The translations under genes and the position numbers were made by a program. From the NCBI GenBank assembly GCA_019636795.1, contig JAHBWW010000003.1, positions 124,001-188,000 of the forward strand: a DNA stretch of 64,000 nt. Reading direction: 5' to 3'. Positions 53,885 to 61,065 of the stretch are shown here, piece by piece (within the stretch, counting starts at the first letter, position 1; each line of letters begins with the position of its first letter). The notes beneath the pieces are model-generated. The model had not been told where the DNA came from. It searched no databases and saw only the letters and a list, made by a program, of their open reading frames with translations. This DNA comes from Phycisphaeraceae bacterium (GTDB lineage: Bacteria; Planctomycetota; Phycisphaerae; Phycisphaerales; UBA1924).

Positions 53885-54271
53885 CTAGGCCTTGGTCGGG
53901 ATGGTGTCTTCCAAGCGTTGACGCCGCGCCCACGTCTTCAACCCGGTACGGGACGCGATGCCGCGCGCCTCATGCTCCGCTTCCTCTTCACTGGGCCACC
54001 CGCGCCCGTGGTCCGGGTCCGCGAGCATAACGCCTCCCTCTTCATCCTGAATGACCCAATACTCTGTCGGGTCATCGCGGAGCATGATGGACGCGGACGG
54101 TTGGGCCGCGTCGAATGCTTCATCGTCGGGATACTCGGCCACAAGGTCATCCGAGAAGACGACGATTGAACCGTCCGGGCGTCGGAGCGCGACGACGTAG
54201 ATACCGCCCCCGCTCTGCCACGCCTCCCCGCCCATCACTTTCGCCAACGCTTCGGCTTGTCGTTCGTCCAT
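53885..54271 (-). CDS. Small acidic protein downstream of the element tRNA
   Basis: 128 residues starting MDERQAEALAKVMGGEAWQS (54271) with AAAGGAA nine bases upstream. GIYVVALRRPDGSIVVFSDD, DPTEYWVIQDEEGGVMLADP, EEEAEHEARGIASRTGL. The frame extends upstream into the tRNA gene, so the later start is preferred. It is on the same strand as int and the tRNA, 18 bases after the tRNA, and may be co-transcribed with them. No family recognised; the restriction enzyme gene faces it tail-to-tail with 11 bases between. Confidence 0.6.
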   Translation of the reverse strand: MDERQAEALAKVMGGEAWQSGGGIYVVALRRPDGSIVVFSDDLVAEYPDDEAFDAAQPSASIMLRDDPTEYWVIQDEEGGVMLADPDHGRGWPSEEEAEHEARGIASRTGLKTWARRQRLEDTIPTKA

Positions 54272-54289
54272 CGTCGTTTCCTTTGCAAG

Positions 54290-54363
54290 CGTCCCCGGCT
54301 GGACTCGAACCAGCAACCACCCATTTAGAAGACGGGAGCGCTATCCAGTTGCGCCACGGGGAC
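54290..54363 (-). tRNA. tRNA-Arg (anticodon TCT), carried by the element
   Basis: Full cloverleaf on the minus strand: acceptor GTCCCCG / CGGGGAC, D arm GCGC..GCGC with AACTGGATA loop, anticodon arm CCCGT-CTTCTAA-ATGGG, variable TGGTT, T arm GCTGG TTCGAGT CCAGC, discriminator G, no encoded CCA. Reads AGA (Arg). It differs clearly from the host tRNA-Arg(TCT) that the element splits. It lies 13 bases after the integrase stop, so it can be transcribed with int. Confidence 0.96.
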
Positions 54364-54376
54364 AGGTGGGACCATT

Positions 54377-55987
54377 CTACGCGCTGGCCTGTCGCCGCTC
54401 CCCCTGGGCGTCCGCTCCCCGGACGATTCGGCCCGCCGGGTTCGTAGCGGCGGGGACCGCCCCGGCCTTGCGGATGAGGAACGCGGACACCTTCTCCGTT
54501 GCGGCCCGCATCGCGTCCATGCTGGGCTTCCGGTACCGATCCGTTACGTTGGCGCTTTCGGGAGTGTGGTTCAGCAACGCCTTCAACACGCGCTCCGACA
54601 CGTTGACACCCTCTTCATCGGCGGTACTGGCGAAGGTGTGGCGGAGCCGGTGGGGGTTCGCAAGCGCCGTGAACTTCCGGGGCTGGCCTTTGGGGTCAAC
54701 CGCCCACGCGCCCGCCGCGTTCCGCTTGAAGCGGAGGATTCGCCCGTCCGCGTCCCGCATGTAGTCCTGTTGCTTCGGCTCCGACAGGTGGACCACGGCT
54801 CCCGACTTGTCCCGCGTCGGGAAGACCCACCCTTGATCGTCGCCGAACAGCGCCGGATTCTCCGCTTTGCGGCGCTTCAGGATTTCGACCGCCGGAGCGG
54901 ACAGGGGGACCGTGAACGCCTTGCGCTCGCCACCCTTTGGGCATGGCCGGTGAATCGACTTCGGCGGGAGCGCCACGCGCTCGCCTTCGGCGTTGACGTA
55001 CCACCCCGCCTTGTCCGTCAGGTTCACTTCATCCCAACGGAGCGTCCGCGCGTCAAGGCTCCGAAGCGCTGTCAACAGGACGAACCAGTACCAATCGCAC
55101 CGGACGGAGTTCCGAATCCCGTTGACGGACGCGGCCCACTCCGGGAGCGCTTCCCATTCGATGGGTTGGCCCTTCGCTTCCTCATGCCACACCTTGGCGA
55201 AGCGCCGAACGGGGTTCACGGCCCCGTAGTTCTCGTCGGCTTCCCGCTTGCCCGCCGCCGTGTTCCAGACGGCGCGAAGGTTGCGGAATGACTTGTTCGC
55301 CACGGTCCCGCCGTGGTCATCACACACCTGGGCGTGGCGCTTCATCGCCTCTTTGCGCGTCAGGGTCGAAATGGGCCGGTCCATCCACTCGCCCAGGTAG
55401 CGTTCCATTTCCGCCTTCATGGACGGGACGGAGCGGGCGCGCTTGCGGCGGCGCATGTAGGCGAAGTGTTCATCCATCGCCTGGGCGAGCGTCAACGCCC
55501 GCCATTCGGCTTCCTCCGCCTCCGCCTCTGTCATCGCGTGGCCCGCCTCCCCGTTCACCTGGGCCACCGGAGCGTCCATCCCCTGGGCGTCCGCCTGGGC
55601 CGCCTGGGGAGCGTCGGCGCGGGCGTTGGGACGGGCGGGCGCTCCGTCCCGCTCCAGCCGTTCCCGAATGCGGGCGACGATCCGGGCGGCCTCCGCTTCA
55701 TCCCCGGCCTTGGCCGCCTTGTTCGCTTCCCCCAGTTCGCCCCGGACCTTCTCCGCCAAGTCGCGGAAGTCGGAGGCCGTCCGCTTGCCCCCGGCCCGCC
55801 CCAGGGCCAGCCGGACGGACTTCCCGCCGACTTCGCGTTGGACGTACCACGTCCCCGCCTCCCCGTTGGCCTTGAACAGGAAGCCCCGGAGCCGGTCATC
55901 GGTGAAGACCACCGGCCCGCCCGCCTTGACCGCCTCCGCGCGGCACCGCTTCAACGCCTCTTCCGTCAGGTAAACGCGACGCTCCAT
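54377..55987 (-). CDS. Tyrosine integrase
   Basis: 536 residues. N-terminal arm-binding-like domain (VYLTEEALKRCRAEAVKAGG, GTWYVQREVGGKSVRLALGR, the Arm-DNA-bind_3-like layout of P4-type integrases), a linker (Ala/Glu-rich coiled region about 90-150), a core-binding SAM-like domain (LTLAQAMDEHFAYMRRRKRA) and the catalytic domain: TALRSLDARTLRWDEV (Arg I), GLFG-like ALFGDDQGWVFPTRDKSG, ANPHRLRHTFASTADEEG (HxLRH box), LLNHTPESANVTDRYRKP (His, Tyr nucleophile). It performs integration into the tRNA-Arg loop. GGAGGT stands 6 bases before the ATG. A 23-bp palindrome (56004-56026) precedes it. Confidence 0.95.
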   Translation of the reverse strand: MERRVYLTEEALKRCRAEAVKAGGPVVFTDDRLRGFLFKANGEAGTWYVQREVGGKSVRLALGRAGGKRTASDFRDLAEKVRGELGEANKAAKAGDEAEAARIVARIRERLERDGAPARPNARADAPQAAQADAQGMDAPVAQVNGEAGHAMTEAEAEEAEWRALTLAQAMDEHFAYMRRRKRARSVPSMKAEMERYLGEWMDRPISTLTRKEAMKRHAQVCDDHGGTVANKSFRNLRAVWNTAAGKREADENYGAVNPVRRFAKVWHEEAKGQPIEWEALPEWAASVNGIRNSVRCDWYWFVLLTALRSLDARTLRWDEVNLTDKAGWYVNAEGERVALPPKSIHRPCPKGGERKAFTVPLSAPAVEILKRRKAENPALFGDDQGWVFPTRDKSGAVVHLSEPKQQDYMRDADGRILRFKRNAAGAWAVDPKGQPRKFTALANPHRLRHTFASTADEEGVNVSERVLKALLNHTPESANVTDRYRKPSMDAMRAATEKVSAFLIRKAGAVPAATNPAGRIVRGADAQGERRQASA

Positions 55988-56003
55988 ATCGGACCTCCGA
56001 TTC

Positions 56004-56026
56004 CCTTACCAAGGGCCTTGGTAAGG
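56004..56026. promoter_or_regulatory. 23-bp perfect palindrome before the integrase gene
   Basis: CCTTACCAAGG, one central G, CCTTGGTAAGG. Half-site recurs as CCTTGGTAAGG at 44529-44539 near the other end and as CCTTACCAA twice at 48059 and 48080. It can be an integrase arm site, an operator for int autoregulation, or both; it lies 17 bases before the int start codon and 110 bp from the right core. Confidence 0.7.
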
Positions 56027-56135
56027 TCGGTCCCTCCATACCGCTACTTGCGGCTACAGAGGGACCGATCAGAAATCCCTTTGGAATACGGCGTTTACAA
56101 CACCTGGGGCTACGGCTACACGCCGCGTTCAGCCC

Positions 56136-56174
56136 TTAGAAGTCCGCTGCTCTATCCAGCTGAGCTACCGGGAC
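56136..56174 (-). pseudogene. 5' half of host tRNA-Arg(TCT), right junction of the element
   Basis: Read on the minus strand from 56174: acceptor GTCCCGG, TA, D stem GCTC with AGCTGGATA loop, GAGC, A, anticodon stem GCGGA and loop CTTCTAA up to 56136. The sequence that follows (GGGCT) cannot close the anticodon stem, so the transcript would not fold. The 35 missing 3' nucleotides are at 44430-44464, on the other side of the element. Confidence 0.9.
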
Positions 56175-56369
56175 AGACATCGAACACACGACACGAACCT
56201 CGAAACCATCCGCGTCAATGGTATGATCCCGCCCAAGGTTCATTGCGGCGTGAGCGATGCCTTTTTCTCACGCTGACAGACTGGGACCGGTGGCGGCCGG
56301 CCCGATTGCCGGCTCGTGCCTCCACCCTCCCGCCAAACGCCTCGCCTCGCGTCAAGCCCGGAGCCGATC

Positions 56370-57056
56370 GTGCCCGAATCTCATGCAACTCCATCCGCCT
56401 TCCGCGACCAGTCACCCGTCGGGAGCGGTCCCTATGTCGTGCGGCAGGGCGAGTGCCTCCTGAGCATCGCTGAAGCCAGCGGGCACTTCTGGCAAAGAAT
56501 CTGGAACCACCGCGACAACGCCCCGGTCCGCTCGGCACGCTCCGACGCCATGGTCATCCTGCCCGGCGACCGACTCGTCATCCCCCCCATCGAGCCGGGC
56601 GAGGAATCGGGCGCGACCGAGCAGCGCCACCGCTTCCGCCGTAAGGGCGTGCCCGCAGTGCTCAAACTTCAGATGATGCGCGACGGCGAGCCCCGCGCGG
56701 GCGAACCTTATGAACTCGAACTCGACTCAAAGCTTCTCGAAGGCCAGACTGACGACGAAGGCCGCATCACCATCACGATCGAGCCCGGCGCACGCGCCGG
56801 CCTGCTTCGCGTCGGCACCGACGAAAACAAGACGATTCAGATGATCGAACTCGGCCATCTCGCCCCGCACGATACCGTGCTGGGGACGCAGCAACGCCTG
56901 GGCAGCCTCGGCTACTACGAAGGCCGCGAAGACGGCCAGTGGAGCGACGCCCTTTGGCGCGCGATCAACACCTTCCTCACCACCAGCGGCCTGGAACCCG
57001 AGGACAACGTCAGCCACGCCACACTGCAGAAGATCCGCGACGCGCACGGATCCTGA
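56370..57056 (+). CDS. LysM and peptidoglycan-binding domain protein
   Basis: About 228 residues. LysM-like N-terminus (PYVVRQGECLLSIAEASGHF, APVRSARSDAMVILPGDRLV, IPPIEPGEESG), a beta-rich middle with HRFRRKGVPAVLKLQMMRDG, EPYELELDSKLLEGQTDDEG and a C-terminal PG_binding_1 domain (VLGTQQRLGSLGYYEGREDG, LWRAINTFLTTSG). This exact three-part layout is frequent in proteobacterial proteins associated with type VI secretion or injection-type effectors. No signal peptide, so it is exported by another route or stays inside. GTG 56370 has CCGGAG at -9. It is followed 13 bases later by the HET-C gene, probably one operon. Confidence 0.75.
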   Translation: MPESHATPSAFRDQSPVGSGPYVVRQGECLLSIAEASGHFWQRIWNHRDNAPVRSARSDAMVILPGDRLVIPPIEPGEESGATEQRHRFRRKGVPAVLKLQMMRDGEPRAGEPYELELDSKLLEGQTDDEGRITITIEPGARAGLLRVGTDENKTIQMIELGHLAPHDTVLGTQQRLGSLGYYEGREDGQWSDALWRAINTFLTTSGLEPEDNVSHATLQKIRDAHGS

Positions 57057-57069
57057 TCGGAACACCCGC

Positions 57070-59409
57070 ATGGACACACACGGACATCACGAATGCGCCG
57101 ATCAGGCCGGGCTCCCGCTCATCACCGCAGCGCTCGTTCGCGCCAGGAAGCCCGGCTGGCGCACCGGCGCGTTCTACCTGGGCAACTGGATCACCGATGT
57201 GCAGCAGGCGGTCGATCCGCAGCCGTATACCAATGTCGCCAACGGCGTACGCGAAGGTGTCGATGGCGCGGTCAAGGCCATCATGTCGCTCGAGATCCTG
57301 AACTCGCCCGGCTGGATCAGGAACAACCTCACGGTTCCGCTCACGAAGTTTCTGGGCGAGATCAAGGCCGCCGCCAGCGCGCTCGATGGTGGGCAGGACA
57401 GCCAGGTTGCGGGGATGATGCGCAAGGCCTTCTTCGTCATGGGCTACGACAAGTTCGTCCATCCTGAACATCGCCACGGCCCGGCACGCATGGACTACAA
57501 GGCCTACAAGCATGTCTTCGACTCTTCCTACACCCAGTACTATCCGCACGAACACCTCGACCGCTATCCGCAGTTTGCCGTCACCGCGCAGGAGCAGGCC
57601 ACTCGCTCGGCCGACAAGCACGGCACCGGCTCTCGGCCCCTGAGCCCACACCTCTACGACTACCTCATCGAGGACATCCAGATCGCCGCCGGACTGCTGG
57701 CCAAAATCGACCGCGACTGGGCTCAGCGGACCTTTTCGCCCAAAGGTCAGGCGTGGCCCGATGCCGACGCGAACCTCGAGTGGAACATGGGTCTTGCTCG
57801 CCTGGGCCACGCTGTGCATGCCCTGGAAGACTTCTTCGCACACAGCAACTTCGTCGAACACGCCATGCACGCCCGGGCGCGCACTCTCAAGGATGAGCAC
57901 TCCAAGAAAATCTTTGAGAATCGACTTGCCAAACTCAATCCCGATGAGTCGATCGGCTCGCCGTTCAGCGAGACCAACGTCGTCACCGGCTATTTCGACT
58001 CGTGGGACACGCTGCACTCTCTGGCGCACGTCGCCCAGGAACTCGGCCTGCGCGTCGAAGCCCACCTTGACCGGGCTCCCGAACCCCCAGGCGTGCACGG
58101 CCACGGTACGAAGCTCGGCCGCCTCATGGTCGAACTTGTCCGCAAGATCAAGAACGGCCCAAAGACCCGCGCCACCGTCGAAGCTGCGCTGAGCAGCATC
58201 GTCTCGGGCGGCGACCCGAGCGTCGATGCCGCGGTGCGCGACGCCGCACGCTTTGTCATGCACGAGATCCCGCCGGAAGCAAAGGAGGTCAAGGACGCGT
58301 TCTTCGACACCGTGCTCGCGCTCGCAGCCGATGTCCCCGGCTCGTCGCTGACCGTCGCCGATGCTCTGATTCTGCTCGCCGAGATGCACGAACGACTCAT
58401 GTATCCGTGGGAGTTCTTCAAGTGGATGGTTTCCGAACTTCCGCTCGGGGCTGCCAAGTGGATTGTCGAGAACATCGGCGACGCCATCGAAGACCGAATC
58501 CGCGAGCCCTTCGACCGCGCCGTTCGTCGCATCATCGAAGAGCATCTCGGGCGCTTTCGGGTCGGCTCGCACTCTCTGCTCGCCAAGGACTACGAGTGGC
58601 CGCACGAAGAGGAGATCAACACGCTTCACACGCACGCGATCAACCTCGCCAAATCGGTCCACTGGTATGTCATCAAGGCAATGACGCGGCACACCGACCC
58701 GCCGCGTGTTGCCGTCACCCGAGCAGCATACGAGGACCGCGATCTCGCCTCGAAGAATCTCAACGTCCTCGGGTTCTACACATGGATCGACTGGCTCGAA
58801 CTCTGCGAGACGTTCCTGCGCCATCCCGCTGGCGATCGCAAGAAGTCGCACGACACTCCGCTGCCCTCGCCCTCAACCATTCCCGACATTCAGAAACGCT
58901 GGTGGAACATCGTCATGGAGGGCAGGTCATTTCGGCGCTTTCCGGGCTATACGGGCACAGCAAAAGGCTGGGATGCACGCCTGCCACACAGTCTCATTTT
59001 CATATCCCCAGCCGAACTCGACGACCAGATCACCGCCGCCGAGTCGCTTCGCAAGAATGCCGAAAACGCCTACAACGGCGTCGAACCGACGCCACCACCG
59101 CCACCACCTGCTCCGACCGGCAAGATCGTGGACCTGCAGAAGATCCTCGGCGTGGCAACCACGAACGTATGGGATGATGCCACCGAACAGGCCGCACGCC
59201 GAAATATGGTCGCCCACGGCTCGCGCGGCGCGATCGTCGAATGGGTCCAGACTCAACTCAATGCTCAAGGCATGGACAGCGGCAAGGCCGACGGCATCTG
59301 TGGCGTGCTCACGACCGGAGCCATTCGACGCTGGCAAAGCAAGACTCCCGGACTCAGTGTCGATGGCATCGCCGGCCCGCGAACCATGCAGACTCTGGCC
59401 GAGGCATAA
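57070..59409 (+). CDS. HET-C domain protein with C-terminal peptidoglycan-binding domain
   Basis: 779 residues. The HET-C region shows YLGNWITDVQQAVDPQPYTN, MGYDKFVHPEHRHGPARMDY, RLGHAVHALEDFFAHSNFVE and YFDSWDTLHSLAHVAQELGL, the His/Asp-rich phospholipase C-like metal-site motifs of the family. A Pro-rich hinge (PTPPPPPPAPTG) leads to a PG_binding_1 domain (GAIVEWVQTQLNAQGMDSGK, GVLTTGAIRRWQSKTPG). HET-C proteins in fungi govern heterokaryon incompatibility; bacterial ones occur in polymorphic toxin and T6SS loci. The gene is coupled to the LysM gene. No signal peptide or TM helix is evident. Confidence 0.8.
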   Translation: MDTHGHHECADQAGLPLITAALVRARKPGWRTGAFYLGNWITDVQQAVDPQPYTNVANGVREGVDGAVKAIMSLEILNSPGWIRNNLTVPLTKFLGEIKAAASALDGGQDSQVAGMMRKAFFVMGYDKFVHPEHRHGPARMDYKAYKHVFDSSYTQYYPHEHLDRYPQFAVTAQEQATRSADKHGTGSRPLSPHLYDYLIEDIQIAAGLLAKIDRDWAQRTFSPKGQAWPDADANLEWNMGLARLGHAVHALEDFFAHSNFVEHAMHARARTLKDEHSKKIFENRLAKLNPDESIGSPFSETNVVTGYFDSWDTLHSLAHVAQELGLRVEAHLDRAPEPPGVHGHGTKLGRLMVELVRKIKNGPKTRATVEAALSSIVSGGDPSVDAAVRDAARFVMHEIPPEAKEVKDAFFDTVLALAADVPGSSLTVADALILLAEMHERLMYPWEFFKWMVSELPLGAAKWIVENIGDAIEDRIREPFDRAVRRIIEEHLGRFRVGSHSLLAKDYEWPHEEEINTLHTHAINLAKSVHWYVIKAMTRHTDPPRVAVTRAAYEDRDLASKNLNVLGFYTWIDWLELCETFLRHPAGDRKKSHDTPLPSPSTIPDIQKRWWNIVMEGRSFRRFPGYTGTAKGWDARLPHSLIFISPAELDDQITAAESLRKNAENAYNGVEPTPPPPPPAPTGKIVDLQKILGVATTNVWDDATEQAARRNMVAHGSRGAIVEWVQTQLNAQGMDSGKADGICGVLTTGAIRRWQSKTPGLSVDGIAGPRTMQTLAEA

Positions 59410-59463
59410 ATGCCGCACGCACAGCATGCGTAAAGTCTCGCAACTTTTCGCGAGAGGAACAGC

Positions 59464-60687
59464 ATGCGCCACCGATTCTCCGCCTCGATCATCGTCGCCG
59501 TTCTCACCCTCGTCTGGTTCGGTGCGACGAGTGAGGCGGCACAGGAAGAATCTCGCCCCGTTGCTATTCGTGTCGCAACGTTCAACCTTCAGGATGTCCG
59601 CCCAAGCGACATCGGCGACGGCTCGACCTATCGCCTGCGACAACTCGCCGAGACCATTCAGCGCATTCGCCCCAGCGTGATCCTCCTGAACGAAATCGCA
59701 TTCGCAGCCCCCGACGATTACGGACGTGAAACCACCGGCTCGTGGACTGCCGAGCAGTTCGCCGAGCGTTACATCGCTGTCGCGCAGCGCCAAGGCCTCG
59801 AACCAATCCGTTACCGCGTCTTCACCGCCCGCACCAACACCGGCATGCCCAGCGGGTTCGATCTCGACCGCAGCGGCGAAGTCGTGAGCAGCTTCCCCGC
59901 ACCACGCACCGCCAAGCCCGACGGCACACATCACTCAGCCTCCGACGAAGCGCGGGCCTACGCCGGCGATGCATGGGGCTGGGGAGAGTTTCCGGGGCAA
60001 TATGGCATGGCCATTCTGGTCGATGAACGCCTCGATATCGTCGAAGATCGCGTCCGCACGTTTCGCCTCTTTCCGTGGATGGGCATGCCCAATGCACTCT
60101 TGCCCACACTCGGCACGGACGAAGAAGAATCAATGTGGTATGAAGAAGAAGCCCTCGAACTCTTCCGTCTGAGTTCCAAGAGTCACTGGGACGTGCCAGT
60201 CAAAATGCCCAACGGCACAATCGTGCACTTCCTTGCCAGCCACCCGACTCCACCCGCATTCGATGGCGATGAACTCCGCAACCGCAAACGCAACCACGAC
60301 GAGATCCGTTTCTGGGCCGACTACATCCTCAACGCCGACTACATCGTCGACGATGAGGCTCGCCGCGGCGGACTTCGGCAAGGCTCATCATTCGTCATCC
60401 TTGGCGATCTCAACGCCGACCCCGATAAGGGCAACTCGTACCGCAACCCGATGCGCCAGTTCCTGCTCGACAACCCCGCGATCAACAGCCAGAACACCCC
60501 CACGAGCGATTTCGCCATCGAAGGCCTCGAACCACACGACACCGCCCACTTTCGACTGAGAGTGGACTACATCCTCCCGTCATCGAGCCTTCGGGTACTC
60601 CGAAGCGGGATCTGGCGCTGGTCCGACGGACAACGTCCGAGCGACCACTTTCCGGTGTGGATGGATGTCGTTGTACCGAACCCTTGA
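59464..60687 (+). CDS. Secreted endonuclease/exonuclease/phosphatase-family protein
   Basis: 407 residues. Signal peptide (IIVAVLTLVWFGATSEAAQ), then VAIRVATFNLQDVRPSDIGD, RPSVILLNEIAF (metal-binding Glu), FLASHPTPPAFDGDELRNRK, SFVILGDLNADPDKGNSYRN (catalytic GDLNADP) and LRVDYILPSSSLRVLRSGIW, RPSDHFPVWMDVVV (final Asp-His). The family includes DNase I and secreted nucleases/phosphatases; the substrate is unknown. GAGAGGAAC precedes the ATG. It follows the HET-C gene by 54 bases. Confidence 0.9.
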   Translation: MRHRFSASIIVAVLTLVWFGATSEAAQEESRPVAIRVATFNLQDVRPSDIGDGSTYRLRQLAETIQRIRPSVILLNEIAFAAPDDYGRETTGSWTAEQFAERYIAVAQRQGLEPIRYRVFTARTNTGMPSGFDLDRSGEVVSSFPAPRTAKPDGTHHSASDEARAYAGDAWGWGEFPGQYGMAILVDERLDIVEDRVRTFRLFPWMGMPNALLPTLGTDEEESMWYEEEALELFRLSSKSHWDVPVKMPNGTIVHFLASHPTPPAFDGDELRNRKRNHDEIRFWADYILNADYIVDDEARRGGLRQGSSFVILGDLNADPDKGNSYRNPMRQFLLDNPAINSQNTPTSDFAIEGLEPHDTAHFRLRVDYILPSSSLRVLRSGIWRWSDGQRPSDHFPVWMDVVVPNP

Positions 60688-60904
60688 TAAAAAGTTGCTG
60701 TCTCGCTTCCCTTCAAAATTTTGCACGTCAAAGGCATAAATATGCGAACATACTGCGAACGTTATCCCTATGTCAGTATGCGATAGGGTATTTTCGCCGC
60801 AATTTCCGCCTTGCATCGACGTTCAAGATCCATTAGATTATGTACTTAGGTAAAGGAACGCCAGCGCGCATTCGCCGCCCTCGGCTTTAGTAGGGTTGCT
60901 GCTT

Positions 60905-60972
60905 GGCTCAGAGGGGAGCCATGTCGCTTTTGACAGTTCATGAAGGGGGCTGCCTTTCGATCCCAGGCAGCC
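60905..60972 (+). other. Structured leader in the 378-base gap 60688-61065
   Basis: The gap begins AT-rich (60690-60860, including AATTTTGCACGTCAAAGGCA), then turns GC-rich with two hairpins: GGCTC..GAGCC (60905-60920) and a perfect 8-bp stem GGCTGCCT/AGGCAGCC (60948-60972). They lie about 100 bases before the first metalloprotease gene, so this could be a long regulatory 5' leader. I do not recognise a known riboswitch class. Confidence 0.4.
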
Positions 60973-61065
60973 GGGGAGAAGTTCAGCTGTGTTCCCGCAT
61001 TCAAGGAGTGCTGCTGTCGCGCCTTTTCAATCGCGAAGGGGTCATGGTTTTTCTTGGAGTTCACG

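Larger units (their letters stand above)
44465..56142. mobile_element. Integrated element, phage-satellite-like, in tRNA-Arg(TCT)
   Basis: Bounded by the 7-bp direct repeat TTAGAAG (44465-44471 and 56136-56142), the anticodon loop of a host tRNA-Arg(TCT) gene. Its integrase is at the right end (54377-55987, minus) and an AlpA-like excisionase opens the left operon. Cargo: primase/helicase replicase, small-terminase-like protein, scaffold-like protein, DNA methyltransferase, NotI-like nuclease, an own tRNA-Arg(TCT), and unknown genes. Repeated CCTTGGTAAGG motifs close to both ends look like integrase arm sites. No conjugation, portal, capsid, large terminase or tail gene was found, which argues for a satellite rather than a prophage or ICE. 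Confidence 0.88.

Noticed and set aside
44465-56142. The element as an integrative conjugative element or complete prophage
   Set aside because: No relaxase, type IV secretion, portal, large terminase, capsid or tail genes could be found in any frame.
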